64,000 nucleotides of DNA from Teratosphaeria epicoccoides (lineage: Eukaryota; Ascomycota; Dothideomycetes; Mycosphaerellales; Teratosphaeriaceae). Positions within the stretch are counted from its first letter, which is position 1; every line of letters begins with the position of its first letter. The notes under the pieces were generated by a model that saw only the letters and a list, made by a program, of their open reading frames with translations, searched no databases and was not told the origin of the DNA. Location of the stretch: contig JADDMT010000109.1 of NCBI GenBank assembly GCA_021401465.1, forward strand, positions 1 through 64,000, written 5' to 3'. A program made the position numbers and the translations under genes. This document shows positions 22,231 to 34,418 of the stretch, piece after piece.

Positions 22231-22743
22231 ATGTCCCACAACGGCGAGGCAGGTCAGTGCTGAAGGGTACCAGTAGGAGACATTCACTGACGTTCGACCT
22301 ATTGCTCTGGCAGGCGCTAATGCTGCGGAAAATACAAAGAGCTTCTTCAGCAAGTTGACAGTATGGCGTTCGAATCGCTCCATTCGATGCAGACTAGTAT
22401 GCTTACCCAGTGACAGACGGGCACAGAGGACCTCCGCAAGAACATCAACTCCTACGCAGATGGCCTCCTTGACAGCAAAGGCACCCACTCAAACACCGCG
22501 GACGCGTCTCGCGATCCAGCAGGCACCGTCGGTACTGGACCCGACGCTGGCAGCACCACTTCTGGTCTGACTGGATCATCGAACACCACGGGTGCAACTC
22601 GCGCATCGAACAACTTCCAAACCGGTACAACCAGGACCGACCCTCAGGCCGGAGACTTTTCGTCCGATGCACAGGCCGTTGGTGGCAAGATCTCCGAGGG
22701 TCTGAACCAGGCTGGTGTCAAGTTGGACGAGCATCGGTCGTAG
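22231..22743 (+). CDS. Small hypothetical Ser/Thr/Gly-rich protein, three exons
   Basis: I propose exons 22231-22252, 22314-22360 and 22417-22743, which give 131 residues. Donors are GTCAGT and GTATGG; acceptors are GGCAG and GACAG. The start reads MSHNGEAGGANAAENTKSFF. The middle has a short amphipathic segment (TEDLRKNINSYADGLLDSK), and the rest is a low-complexity Thr/Ser/Gly/Asn tract ending ISEGLNQAGVKLDEHRS. It has no signal peptide, membrane segment or cysteine. The join restores one frame across both introns, which supports a real gene. The family is unknown; the composition suggests a disordered cytosolic protein. Confidence 0.55.
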
Positions 22744-25133
22744 GTGACGTAACGTTTTGGAAGGAAGGACGGCTGTCTCTAGAGGTGGATGACACCCACG
22801 AGAGGCGTTGTATTCATTGTGTATGCCATCCAAAGCCATAAGGCTCAACATGACGACAATCTGCCTCAAAACAGTAGTCAACCTCAGCAAACAACAGCAG
22901 ACAGTCAAGTCAACGAGTCCGACGGTTGATCAACTGGTGGGGTCGCTGGACAATGATCACATTTGTCGCCTCGCTCCTGAACCGGTATCGACGGGCACGG
23001 ATACCATGTGCAGCTTGTCACAGCGATTCCATTGGTTGACATGGCTTACAGGCCGGCTGCTAGTTGCATGGCTTGCAATGTTCAAATTCGACCATCACGG
23101 TCTGATTCTCCCTATCGATCAATTGAATGGTTGAGTGACAGCTGGAACCACCGGCTTGTCAACTTGATGGCCGGTTTAAGCTGAGTGTATACCAATCTTG
23201 TCAACTTGATGGCCGGTTTAAGCTGAGTGTATACCAATCTTGTCAACTTGATGGCCGGTTTAAGCTGAGTGCATACCAATCTTTATTGTCTGAAAGTCGT
23301 GAGGCTGCAGAGCATCTGCACCTGCTTGGTATTCTGTCGTAGATCGAGCACAGCCTTTGTCGAACGCTGTCGGCACGCCTAACATATACCAGGATTGTAG
23401 ATTGCAGCTCGCAGCTCGGTACAGCGCGCTCGTCAGCCGCGAGCGCACATACATCATAGCATATCCTCAGGTAGGCTACTGAGATGCGCTGCACGCATCA
23501 AATCTTCCTTGCAAGATCTGGGTGACAAAGGCGCAGGTTCCCCGGCATTACACACATCAAGATTTTCTGAATTTTGTCATTGCTATTTGCCCATATAAGG
23601 ACCGCACGATCGACAGGAAAGAGCAGGCGACCGGTCTCTTTTCCCACCCCGCTGACAGGACAGCATTGCTCGCCTGGATGACATGCCACGCGGTGTGCTT
23701 TTAAATTCAAGCGCCCGTGGACTGCGTTGCCACTTTGTCGTCCAGGGAGAGATTACGGCGATGCTTGCCAGCAAAGGGCAGGCAAGGACGGCGAGGTAAC
23801 CATTCGGGCTCGTCCTTAATGTAGTCTTTAGATTGCGCACCACATCACCAACATGCGAGCTGCTGACACCTCCGTCTGGCCGATCCATCGCATGCAACTC
23901 TCACCCGTAGATTGTTGAGAAAAGTATGCCCATCGTGCCATGCGTTGGCAAGCAAGGCTGCGAGGCACCGAGTTTACCTGCAGACAGGTGTGATGTCAGT
24001 GTCGGTAGGATTCAAGAAGACCTCTTCGCGCTTTCAACTGCGGATTTTCTGCTACTCCGGAGCGCAGATTCGTGGTCCTCAGGGAAAGCGATGCAGTCTG
24101 TGTGGTGACACCATTTGCAGAGCGTTCTGACGGCAGGCTAATCCCTGAGCAAAACGTCCTGTACAGCATTTATGCCAACATTACTGCTCGTGATTTGGCG
24201 TCATGGAGTGGTACAGCTGTTTGTGCGCAGAACTTTGTTGCTCGACGAGCGATTACGGATGCATCGTCAGTCCCGGCCTTTCGAGGAGATAGGGACATTG
24301 ACTCGGCGAGCAAGAACTGACTTGGCCGCTACCAGTCAGCGCCTTGAGGGCGTGCGAATGGTTTTCGATATTGCGGACGGCGACTTGTGTAGCGGTGAAA
24401 GTCCCAGAGGGAATGGTTGGTGATGACGATGATGACGAGGACGAAGAGAATGGGGAACAATCCAGAGCGCGGTCCTCAGCGGAGCTTCGAAGAATTAATC
24501 AGCTTCTCGAGCCCGTGCTCATGACGGTCGCCCTCGCGATCAAGCCTGGCCAGCCACGAAGGGGACGATCAAGTCAGAGCGTCGAGATATTGCTCGAGAT
24601 GTGGATGGTAGCTCAAATGCTTCTGGCTAACTGCCTAGAGCTGGCGTGACAGACGCTGGGCCAAGTACGGGCAGAGAGCGGTCGACAGATCGCGGCCCAT
24701 TCAGAAGGTGGAATGGCCAGCAGACGAGGGATGCAAGACACATACACATTTGGAATTCATGCTGGACCTTCGTATCCTGCTTCCTGGACGGGGTCCTGGC
24801 GCATGCCGCTCCGAGGTCAGAATGTCCAGAGGGGTTGGTAGGCTGCATCTAACAACAAGGTAACATCAATAATATTTCGATGGCATAATACTCTGTTTTC
24901 GCTCGGGCCTGCCAGCATAGGCCTCAACCCGCTTCAGGGGACGGTGAAATATCCTCGCATCTCGTCAGCCTATCTGGCATTGTTCAGATTACGATATTCA
25001 TTTTGCGTTGGTAAGGATTCGGTTTTGTTGACTCGAAAAAGGCGGGTCCGCGGGGGCAGGTCCTAGCGTGTTTACTGCGCGTTTTTGCCATCGACAATAC
25101 ATTGCGAACACACATTGACGACGCCCAGCAGCC
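22744..25133. other. Gene-poor spacer of 2.4 kb with a tandem repeat
   Basis: Apart from the 42-bp tandem array at 23155-23280 I see no gene. A plus-strand frame at 24344-24649 has an acidic run and a leucine-rich end but no recognisable family, and I do not call it. Confidence 0.4.
23155..23280. repeat. Three tandem copies of a 42-bp unit
   Basis: Copies at 23155-23196, 23197-23238 and 23239-23280 each begin cttgtcaacttgatggccgg and end gtataccaat. The third copy differs by one base (gcatacc). There is no spacer between copies, so this is a minisatellite. Confidence 0.95.
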
Positions 25134-25967
25134 ATGGTAGCCTCGCCGGCGAAGCGCAAACGCGCAAATAACCCAAGCGATAGCAACGAGTCCAGCAAGA
25201 TGACCACGTCACAGAAGGAAAAGGCTGTCCTTACCGAGCTCATGGGCTACACACCATTATCGCTGATGGACGATATCATCGACAGCACCAATACATTGAA
25301 TCTGCGTGGCCTTGACGGTGTGGAGAAGGCTTTGCTAGATGTGCCTGCATTGAGGCTCGGATTCAAGCTGTCGGATGCAGAAACTGCGGCGTGCGCCGAC
25401 GGTGAGGCCAGAGAGGTGGCTCTTGAGCAGAAGAAGAAGGACGAGATAGATTCAGGCATGGTGAAGCTGGAGACTCTGCTCAATTCTGCGACCGACAAAG
25501 ATATGGATAAATTCGAGATCTACAGTCTGCGCAATATCTTCACCATGGGCTCGCAAAATGGAAAGGACTTGGTTGATCGCATTGTATTGGAGCACTACAA
25601 GGGTCTTGACTTTAAGTCTGCTAGCAATGCGGAAGCCCTCATGGAGCAGATCAACCATGATCTGGCAGTCAATCATGAGCAGGACAAGCTGGGAGTTCTG
25701 TTGGCGGCCAAAGATGCAGAACAAGTTTCTACGCTGCAACAGCTGTCGGAATACGAGCAGAGGTTCGCGTTCCTGGAAAGCGGCACGGCGACGGCAAACG
25801 ATGTCAAGTATCTTGCCAACCAGATACCATTCTTGCGACAACAAGTAAAGTCCTTGGATGGCACCACAGTCGAGGGTGCGATAGCTGGCGCTCAGGAGAC
25901 TGCGCGTGCAGAATATATTGCAGATCGTGCTGGCAAGGCGCACGAAGCCGCGTTTCAGCAGAAGTGA
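25134..25967 (+). CDS. MTW1: Kinetochore protein Mis12/Mtw1 family
   Basis: Mis12/Mtw1 is a core subunit of the four-protein MIND complex that links CENP-C at the centromere to the Ndc80 complex and microtubules. The single-exon gene encodes 277 residues, typical for fungal Mtw1. The N-terminal block LTELMGYTPLSLMDDIIDS (about residues 34-52) matches the conserved Mis12 head with its [TS]LIDDII core. The second conserved block is KLETLLNSATDKDMDKFEIY, followed by LRNIF. The C-terminal half is helical and charged, as expected for the rod (EQDKLGVLLAAKDAEQVSTL). A short basic N-terminus (SPAKRKRANN) could be a nuclear signal. The assignment rests on motif memory rather than alignment. Confidence 0.8.
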   Translation: MVASPAKRKRANNPSDSNESSKMTTSQKEKAVLTELMGYTPLSLMDDIIDSTNTLNLRGLDGVEKALLDVPALRLGFKLSDAETAACADGEAREVALEQKKKDEIDSGMVKLETLLNSATDKDMDKFEIYSLRNIFTMGSQNGKDLVDRIVLEHYKGLDFKSASNAEALMEQINHDLAVNHEQDKLGVLLAAKDAEQVSTLQQLSEYEQRFAFLESGTATANDVKYLANQIPFLRQQVKSLDGTTVEGAIAGAQETARAEYIADRAGKAHEAAFQQK

Positions 25968-28900
25968 TCGATCAGCACGCTGGTTCGATTGAGGCGCAAG
26001 TGGGCCGTGACCCAGGTTATTCAGACAGTATAGTCTTTTGTTGACATGCTGGGCACGCGACATTCTCGTCCATTCTGACTATAAGACGCGTCTTGGAAGG
26101 CTCGGTCGATTTTCGTCCCGTTCTGAGAAGTGCCAGATCGGACTGTCGCAGTCTGCTCCGCAAGATTTTTGACTTCCAAACACCACCTGCGCATTCCAAG
26201 GTACTGGATTTTTGGATAACGTTGCAAGGAATGCGGACTCGACCACGCGGCAAGAAAGAAGCTCGCCCGCCTTTGACGCGTGTTCGGGTTTTGACGATCG
26301 TGCCCCGCGCCACGATCGTGCCAAACGAGCACAATTCGTCCCTTTGATTCACCGTACCAGGGCTCTACGGACGTCGCGTGGCACACACCCAGTATTGGCG
26401 AGCCGCCGGCCACACTTGTCTCGATGTGGCTCCTACAATACAGCACTTGCAACCCTCGAGAATGAAGCATACGTGGCCAATTTCCACGGTAGCAGCGCGA
26501 CAGGGATGACAAAGCATTGGTCAGACAGCTTAGGCCAGCATCAATGCGCGCGGCCGCACGGGAAGATTTGTACTAGGGCGTAGTCAGGATGGTGGATTAC
26601 CAAGGTGCTCTTGTCTTTGACGGACCTAGGTCCTGATATGGCGACAATTGCAAGAGTAATGCCCATCATAACACCAGCCTTTCATGCTTGTTCCACTGGC
26701 ATCGCGCGAGCCATTCAAGATGCACGATGCTTTCTCGCACGTGCTCACCAGCTAAGCCATCTGTTGGCGTTGCACAACACCACGAGTCCCTGCAGCGCAT
26801 CACTTACTGCGCGGACGAGCATCCAGCAAGATTAGGCTCGACCTGGCAGCTTGTTTGGTCAAACAGGCCAGATCGTGTGTCGAGATGTCCTCTGGAGCAC
26901 ATGCAGTCCAAAGTGCGAGGCTCGCTGCCTGCCGGCAGGGGAGAAAGACATCTGGTGGTTGTTGCGTACCTTCCATGAGCGGTTAGCCGCAGGTGAAACA
27001 AGCCGTCTTCTTGACATTCATGCGCGCAATGACAACGCTAGACTGCGCTACTGGCGGTATTTCAATTTCTTATCAAGACAATAATCATTTGTCTGCTGCG
27101 GAAACCGGAGTTCTGTGCATGCCTGTCATGCATCAACAGCCAGGGACTTTCTAGTTTTGATGCGCCGAGCGTTGCTGGGTGCATGGTTCAAGCAGCAATG
27201 TCGCGAGCGGAATGTTGAAGCCGATATGAGTCCTTGTTGCACAGACGAACAGTGCGGTTAGCATTGCAATGCTCTTGCGGGTACTAACAGCACCAAAGAC
27301 AAATACACAAGTATTGACCTTTGCCCCTTCGGATTTGCTATGAGGTCGGTCTTCCTGTATCCGTACGTCGCCGGGCTATGACCCCGTCGCACGCCCGGAA
27401 CCACCCAAATTCATTCAACATCAAGCATTTACAGCGAATGAAAGAGGATAAGTGGCAGGCTCACCTTCTTAGTATCTATGCTAAGGTCTCTAGAGCTCGT
27501 AACCTTCTTCGGACACCGGCGAATGTCGTAGCTGACCGTGAGGTATAGCCCACCATGGCCAGCGATTGGTATGCCGTCTCGGCAGTCCCACAGCAGGCCG
27601 GCAATGGCGTAGCTCGGACAAACAGGATTCGCATTATTGAGAAAGGCAAGTACACGAAGCAAATATTTGGTATACCTCGGCTTCTCGACGGGAGCTGCAC
27701 CACCTGCAGGGTCCATTCACTTCTTTCCGCTTATCTCGCTTGAGCTTCGAGAACGTGTTAGCCTGCACGACATTCTGCTCAGTCACACGGGCTGCTCGCG
27801 CGTTATTTTTGACGGACTTCCTGACGGACTTCCTGACGGACCCGCTCGACTTTTGAGTGCGCGAGGGCTAGGGTTCTGTGATGAACCGCATGCGCGCTTC
27901 AGATTGGACGCCACAGCGTCTTCTATGATTTGTTCTCTTCGTCTTGAGAACGACGGCTACTGCGAGGCTAAGTATATACCGCAATACTTCTTCAGTCCAC
28001 TCAAGACTACTTACTTACCTTGTCCTAAGGATCGGCCAACCAGGGCGCCACCGTTAACGGCGATTGCACCACTACTGCAGTCCCCAGACCCCAGTAGTGC
28101 GGCCTTGGAACGGTGAGTTCGTGGGCAAGACACAGTTCTGCCTCTCCGCTTATCTCACAGCGACCAGCCGACCCCTCAGCAATTGCTTGTTCTCCCAATT
28201 GTTGCGCCACCACAGAATGGCTCTGTCTGGCGTGTTTACCCGCAACATCAGGCCGGGAGCATGTTCGATGCGTCGTAACATCGTGGCACTTTGGGGTACA
28301 TGAGATCGGCTACACGGCTCGAAACATCGCACAGATCTTGGATCCGTGATAGCTCCCGGCCGCCGTCCGTGCTACACATCCACGCGTCCGCCCGACAATA
28401 TGAATCATCTGAAGAAAAGAATACAGATGAATAAGCATTCCGAAGCATCGCAATTGCTCGGCTCATGCCTTTCAGATCTGCCTACTGCACCTGCATACAA
28501 GCTTGGCAACGTCGATCTCTCCGCCGCGGCACACCCTCTTTGTGGCTCACCTACTTTCTGATGCGGCTGCCCGTCCCGTCATTACAATTCACTAGTATGC
28601 GCACGCATTAATAGAGTATGCCGTGTCTCCTATTGGCTTGTGAGCAGATGATGGATAGCTCGCTGCCAGCAGACCAGTCCGACCTTGATTGCTGATATCG
28701 AATCGAACCAACTCCATATTAGCACGTCCCGCCCACGCCCAGCGCGGGTACTAGAACTCGACCCAAGATGCGTGCGCGTAGGCACGCCGTTCGAAGTCAG
28801 GTCAACAGCAGCTGGGATGCGCCCCGAGCAGCTCGCTAGCGCCATGTTGACAACCTGCCTAATGGAGCAAGCATCGGCAAAGACGCCGCCAGTCGCTCTT

Positions 28901-29166
28901 TGATCTTCGGCCATGATGGAGTCCTATCCCATTCAGCAACATCGCCGCTGATGCGTCCATCCGGCCTTGTGACTGGAAGGTGCCAAAGATTGCTACAATG
29001 TCGATCTCCGCGCCTCTTAGAGCCGGCTACACCACGTCGTCCGTAAGTACAGGCGCATAAGTATTCCGTTTCCCCTGTCACGTAGCAGACTCCCATCTCA
29101 GAACCGTGGTTTCCTGGATCACAACGAGGGTCTTGCCAAATACGATATTGTCAACCATCCCTAGCC
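25968..29166. other. Gene-poor spacer of 3.2 kb
   Basis: Many short open frames occur on both strands but none has a conserved motif or consistent coding character. A short direct repeat of gacggacttcct sits at about 27811-27840. The last few hundred bases form the promoter of the aspartic protease gene. Confidence 0.4.
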
Positions 29167-30495
29167 ATGCATAACTTCGCATCTGCGGTGGCTCTGGTGG
29201 CCTTGACCTCCTCCGCCCATGCTCGACCGGCTCCTGAGCTCGTGAGTCGCGAGACTATTAGCCTTGAGCAGGTGCCTGCTGGTCAGATCTTCAAGAGTGG
29301 GCCAATCGAGATGATGAAGGTGTAAGTATAGCACAATGTACGATATCCTGGTAACTGATTTGCTAACACGAAGATTCCCCACCTAGCTATGAAAAGTATG
29401 CCTCAGCTGGAGCTGTTGCTCCAACCCAAGTCGCTGCTGCGGCTGCATCTGCGCAGAGCGGTCAGGCCACTGCTTCTCCCGAGCAGTACGACGAGAGCTA
29501 TCTTGTTCCGGTCACGGTCGGCAGCTCGACACTGAACTTGGACTTCGACACAGGAAGTGCTGATCTGTGAGTTTGACGAGATTGCAAGGTCCTGCAGCAG
29601 CGATTGACCAGACTACAGCTGGGTTTTCTCGAACGAGCTACCATCAAACGAGCGAAGCGGCCATACTTACTACACCGTGAGCTCGTCCAAGATCGAGTCG
29701 GGTGAATCCTGGACGATCGCCTATGGTGATGGCTCGGGTGCATCGGGCAATGTCTACGCCGACAAGGTCGTCGTTGGCGGCGTCACTGCTACCACTCAGG
29801 CTGTTGAGGCAGCCACCTCTGTTTCCAGCACGTTCGTTTCCGACACTCAGAACGATGGCCTGCTCGGTCTGGCTTTCGGAAGCATCAACACATGCTCGCC
29901 TACCCAGTGTACCACCTTCTTCGACACTGTGAAGAGCTCTCTTGCCTCGAAGCTGTTTACCGCTACGCTAAAGAAGGGCAAAGCTGGGTATTACGATTTC
30001 GGTTACATCGACACCTCCAAGTATACAGGCTCCATCTCCTACGTTCCGGTCAACACCGCCAATGGCTTCTGGGAGTTCACCGCCGGCGGCTACTCTATCG
30101 GCACCGGCACCGCGACATCAGGCAGCATCGGCGACTCCATCGCCGACACCGGCACCACATTGCTCTACCTCCCGTCTGCGACCGTCACCGCCTACTACGC
30201 CAAAGTCTCAGGCGCTCAGAACTCCAACACTTACGGCGGATACGTCTTCCCATGCAGCGACACACTGCCGAACTTCAACGTTGTCATTGGCGGTCAGACA
30301 TTCGTCGTTCCTGGATCCTACATCAACTACGCACCTGTCAACTCCGCCGGCACTACATGCTTCGGCGGTATCCAATCCAATACGGGCATCGGTTTTAGCA
30401 TCTTCGGTGACATCTTCCTGAAGATTGTCTTTGCGGTTTTCGACCAGACGCAAAGCTCTCCGCGCCTGGGTTTCGCTGAGCAGTCGTCGTCGTAG
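29167..30495 (+). CDS. Secreted pepsin-like aspartic protease (A1 family)
   Basis: This is an extracellular acid endopeptidase related to aspergillopepsin. Exons are 29167-29321, 29387-29566 and 29619-30495, giving 403 residues. The first intron has donor GTAAGT, branch GCTAAC and acceptor CTAG; the second has GTGAGT and ACAG. A signal peptide is clear (MHNFASAVALVALTSSAHA), followed by a propeptide of roughly 65 residues. Both catalytic aspartates are present, D106 in DTGSADLW and D288 in DTGTTLLYLP. The flap tyrosine is in AYGDGSGASG. Two cysteines flank the CSDTLPN to TTCFGG loop. The second intron cuts inside the first active-site motif. Secretion for nutrient acquisition is inferred from the family. 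Confidence 0.94.
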
Positions 30496-31162
30496 ATGTG
30501 CATCACTGGCTGATGGGACATTGGATTTGGGGGAATGGGTTTGGATATGCATTTTGGGGGAATTACATTGGCACGGGCGTTTTCGCACATCATACCTTAA
30601 CATTATACATCTCGGGAACGGCATTTTTGCTATTGATTAGCATTAGCCGTATGCACCTCCCAATTACAAGCAAGTATTGATATGTCAGACTCTTGATGCG
30701 TCACTGTCCATCGAAGCGATCGACTGGTCATTGATCAAACTGACTGCTCATCGACTTGACCGATTGCTCAGGGACCAGAACGACGGCTCATCAACAAGAA
30801 CGACTCCTGAAAATTCACACATTTGGCTGTCCGTTGACACGACTGTCCACTCATTGACACAAGTTGATCAACCACATGATGGGGCGGTCGGACTGAGTTA
30901 ACGCTTGCCTTACCCTTATCCGCATCATGCGTTCATCTAACCCACCAGTTCCGCGACCAATTGGTCGCGAGATGAAATCCTGCTCCGAAGCAAGCCTCGT
31001 CGATACCTGTCAGAGATCGAGCGGTTACAGACGTAAGCCACCAATGGGGGCCACCGACCAGTCCCCAATATGCAGGCAAGATCTCGACTCCAACGATACG
31101 GGCCCAGCGCTTAATGCACGAAGTCAAGTCGAGCCAGCTGAACGTCGTTCATGCACGCGCAG
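30496..31162. other. Convergent 3' region of protease and aminotransferase
   Basis: No gene is recognised. It holds the two 3' UTRs. A stretch around 30700-30860 contains several loosely similar ctcatcgac/ttgacacgact phrases, too degenerate to call a repeat. Confidence 0.4.
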
Positions 31163-32922
31163 CTATTTGAACTCTTGCGGCGAGCCGCTCACAGCACATT
31201 CGGGCCTCCACGCGTCGATTTGCTTCCGGGATACGCCCCGGCTGCTCCCGCTCGGAGCGCTGTGCATCTCGTGCAACAACTTCTTCGCTACCACGCCCAT
31301 CCGTGACACTCCTACCGCCAGGTCGTCTTCGGGAACATAGGCGAAGCAGAGCCGCACGTGGCCATCGAAAGCGATCGAAGCACTGTCACCGGGCACCTCA
31401 AAGATCGGGCCCGGAGCGATGATGAGGTCCTGGTCTTCCTTGCATCTTTGTGCAAGCTCGTTCGCTTGAAGCCCACTCGGCAAGGACAGCCAGACGAAGT
31501 ATCCACCCACGACTTCTCGGCCTGGCTGCGGTAGTTCGAAGCCTAAGGGCAGGAGGTGATCTTCGATACCTTGGATCAGCTTCCTGTACCTGGATGCGTA
31601 GGCAGGTCGGAGGACATTCCGAATGTGTGTCTGGATCTGGTTGGTCTCGAGGAGACGTGTAAGGTAGGTGGACGTTAGCTGAGAAGGTGCGCCGCCTGAC
31701 GCTGTGGTGCCACTGTGACAACGAAGTCAGCCTTGGCTTGTGGAGAGTGAAGGCAGCTTTGTGCTTATGTCCGGCTATCTCGGCGGTTGAGCCGCGTTCA
31801 GCCACATGGCGCCCGCTTGGTACCATGAGTGTCCCAGCACGCTGCGCAACATGTGTCGATGTCGCGGTGGCTTTTGGTTGCTAGGTGAGTCTCGCCATCT
31901 GCGTCGCTGGTGGCACCTTCTGCATGTGTCTCGCTATGTCGACGCCATCGGACCGTTCAGTCTTTGTATCGAACTCAATCTGTCGCACAGGATTGACTTT
32001 TGAATGCGAAAACCCGCAGACGATGAAATGCAACTCACCACTGGCTCATGCCGTACGCGAACTTCTCCGTTCCTTCCACCCATCCACACCTCAAACCCGG
32101 TCCCGCAAGCTTACTGAACGAGCCGTTCGAACACGTATTGCCAAACCCATCTGCTCCGTCCCTCTCTGCGCCACCATCAAGCTCCCGATCGATGTCAACG
32201 AGCCTTGGCAAATGGGCAGATTGCAGATTTGCCGCGGTGTCTGGATGGGATGACCATTGCAAGAAATCGTACACATCGTCTGGCACGACCAGTGCGTCAA
32301 ATTCTCGTGCCAGTCTGACCAACTCCTGTCTCCTTACCAGGCTCATTGTTCTGCTGCTCGGGTTCGAGAAGGTGGGCACGCAGTAAATGATGTGCTTGTA
32401 CACCTTCGCGCCCCGTCTCCGACCTTTGTACTTTGGTCTTTCCACGACTCGCTCCAGAGCATGCCTCTCGCTGTCCTCAATCTCATTCCTCAAGCATACA
32501 ATATCCAATCCGTCCTCGTCCTCGGGCACTGCTCGCATCCTCAATCCAGCGTCCTCGAAGACTCGAAAGGCCAGCATGTACGCCGGCGAGACGATCCACA
32601 CAGTGCGGGTGTACTCAGGATCGGTGTAGACCTGCAATATGCAACCCAGATTCTGCGAAGCTCCACCTGTGATATTCAGTCGACTGGCGACAGTCGGCTT
32701 GGGTGGTTGGTAAAAGGACGTTAGCCATTCCGCGATGGCTTTCCGTGCTGGCTCATAACCTGGATCGGGACCATACCACAGCCCATCATAGGCAATCGAG
32801 GGGTTGGACAGTGCGTGATTGGCGGCTTCCCTGAGTAGGTTGACCGGCAGCAGCATTGACGAGGGCCATCCTCTCATGAGATTGATCAGGTGTTTATGAT
32901 CTGCTGCTGGTGCGTCACCCAT
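31163..32922 (-). CDS. PLP-dependent class I/II aminotransferase
   Basis: This fold-type I enzyme transfers amino groups using pyridoxal phosphate and resembles the 2-aminoadipate/aromatic (Aro8-like) group. Exon 1 is 32039-32922 and exon 2 is 31163-31712, giving 477 residues. The intron is 326 bp, unusually long here, but has donor GTGAGT, branch CTGAC and acceptor CACAG. Cofactor signatures are GGASQNLG (about 86-93), the PLP-contacting N187 in TFSNPSSR, the DDVYDFL pair D215/Y218, and the Schiff-base lysine K271 in SNGSFSKLAGPGLR. The C-terminal domain contains VVGGYFVWLSLPSG and the carboxylate-binding arginine region HVRLCFAYV. The substrate cannot be told from sequence. No gene-cluster partner is nearby. 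Confidence 0.87.
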
Positions 32923-34418
32923 TTCGACTGTACCTCTCGATCAAGGGTGTACCGCTGGGGGCAAGGGCAAGGGCATGGTCAAGTGTTTGTGTTCAGAGAC
33001 CCTCTGTACGACATCCTACCTCAGCGATGCTTATCGTCATCCCACGTTGCTGACTGATTCTATTCGTCATGTGCGTTGCGGGATTGCGGAGGGCAAACGT
33101 CCATCCAATGTAGCGGCCTGGCAACTATTCGCACAGCAGTACCTGTACCGCCTGCACGACCTTAACAGATGTCTTTATACATGTATTCAGAAAGCAGAGA
33201 GATTCGACAGGATCAGCATGACGTCCAGCACGTACATTTTCAGCACGAGCCGCCGCCCTAACCCTCTGGGCAGCACCCAGTCTTCATCACGGACAGCACC
33301 CATTTGCAAGACACATTGAGCTTTAATTAGGTGTCAACGAAGGCTTTGATCAAAGCTCCTTTCAATTCTCATCAAATAGTAGGCGGCAGCACCCAATCTT
33401 CATCACGGACAGCACCCATTTGCAAGACACATTGAGCTTTAATTAGGTGTCAACGAAGGTTTTGATCAAAGCTCCTTTCAATTCTCATCAAAGATTAGGA
33501 GGCAGCACCCAATCTTCATCACGGACAGCACCCATTTGCAAGACACATTGAGCTTTAATTAGGTGTCAACGAAGGCTTTGATCAAAGCTCCTTTCAATTC
33601 TTATTAAAGATTAGGCAACGCTCTCGTAGGGGCCTATCCGCGTAGACAGCTTGTTCCTCGCTCTATGTCTAGGCTTATACAGGCTTACTTTTTGCTCGGA
33701 CATTTCAAAGAGCCTGTAAGAGAGGAAACATCCTGCTTCTAACCGCTCGCCGCAGGGGCCAACTTAGGTAAAGAAAGTGATAAGATTAAAGGCAGAAGAT
33801 CACTGCTCGCCGCGGGGCAGGGGCATACCAGGGTTGATTGATTGATTATTGGGGGCTGCCTAAAGGGCCGGGGGAGCGGCCGCCAACGCTTGTCTGATTC
33901 TTGGCTATTACACGCAGCCGCCGCTCCCAAAAATACTTGTCAGGGTCTCCGCTGCTTCCTTCGCGATCGAGATCTCGCACACGACGTGCCAGAGATAGAT
34001 ACATGCACGCAATCATGAAGCCGTCGTTCACCCATCGCATACCCAAGACTCCTTCATGCATGTTGGCCTTCCACATCTCCCAAGCGGAACATGCTCAAAC
34101 CATCGCACCCACTCACCCAATCACCCTCCGCCGAGCAAAATGACGTAGCCTACCGCCGGCCGAACGTACGACTTGTACCTGACAGGCATCTCTGAAACAC
34201 ACGCCTGGTGACCGAATTTGCCCAGAGGCGCACCAATCAATAATCTGCATGAGCACAGCCTGCTCGCTACATTCGTTAAGTATCCGACGCCCTTTCTGCT
34301 GCTGTGGCCGCTCTTGTCACATTGTTCTCATTGTTACTCCGTAGTCGACGCCGCATCAAGCATCGCGTGGGCCCTTTGTCTCCCCATCATTGACTACAGC
34401 CAATCGTCCGACGCCATC
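32923..34418. other. Intergenic, 1.5 kb, with a 116-bp tandem repeat
   Basis: It holds the divergent promoters of the aminotransferase and the DUF8004-like gene, plus the tandem array at 33271-33618. The open frame preceding the ATG at 34419 (from 34218) has no ATG and is treated as 5' leader. Confidence 0.45.
33271..33618. repeat. Three tandem copies of a 116-bp unit
   Basis: Copies start at 33271, 33387 and 33503 with cagcaccca and are nearly identical. Each carries the palindrome tttgatcaaa and the AT-rich phrase gagctttaattagg. The copies are contiguous, so this is a minisatellite, not a CRISPR-like array. Confidence 0.93.

Noticed and set aside
24344..24649. 101-codon plus-strand frame with acidic run
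   Set aside because: No conserved motif or splice partner, and surrounding sequence lacks coding signs; left as intergenic.
23155..33618. CRISPR-like repeats at 23155 and 33271
   Set aside because: Copies are contiguous without unique spacers, and the host is a eukaryote.
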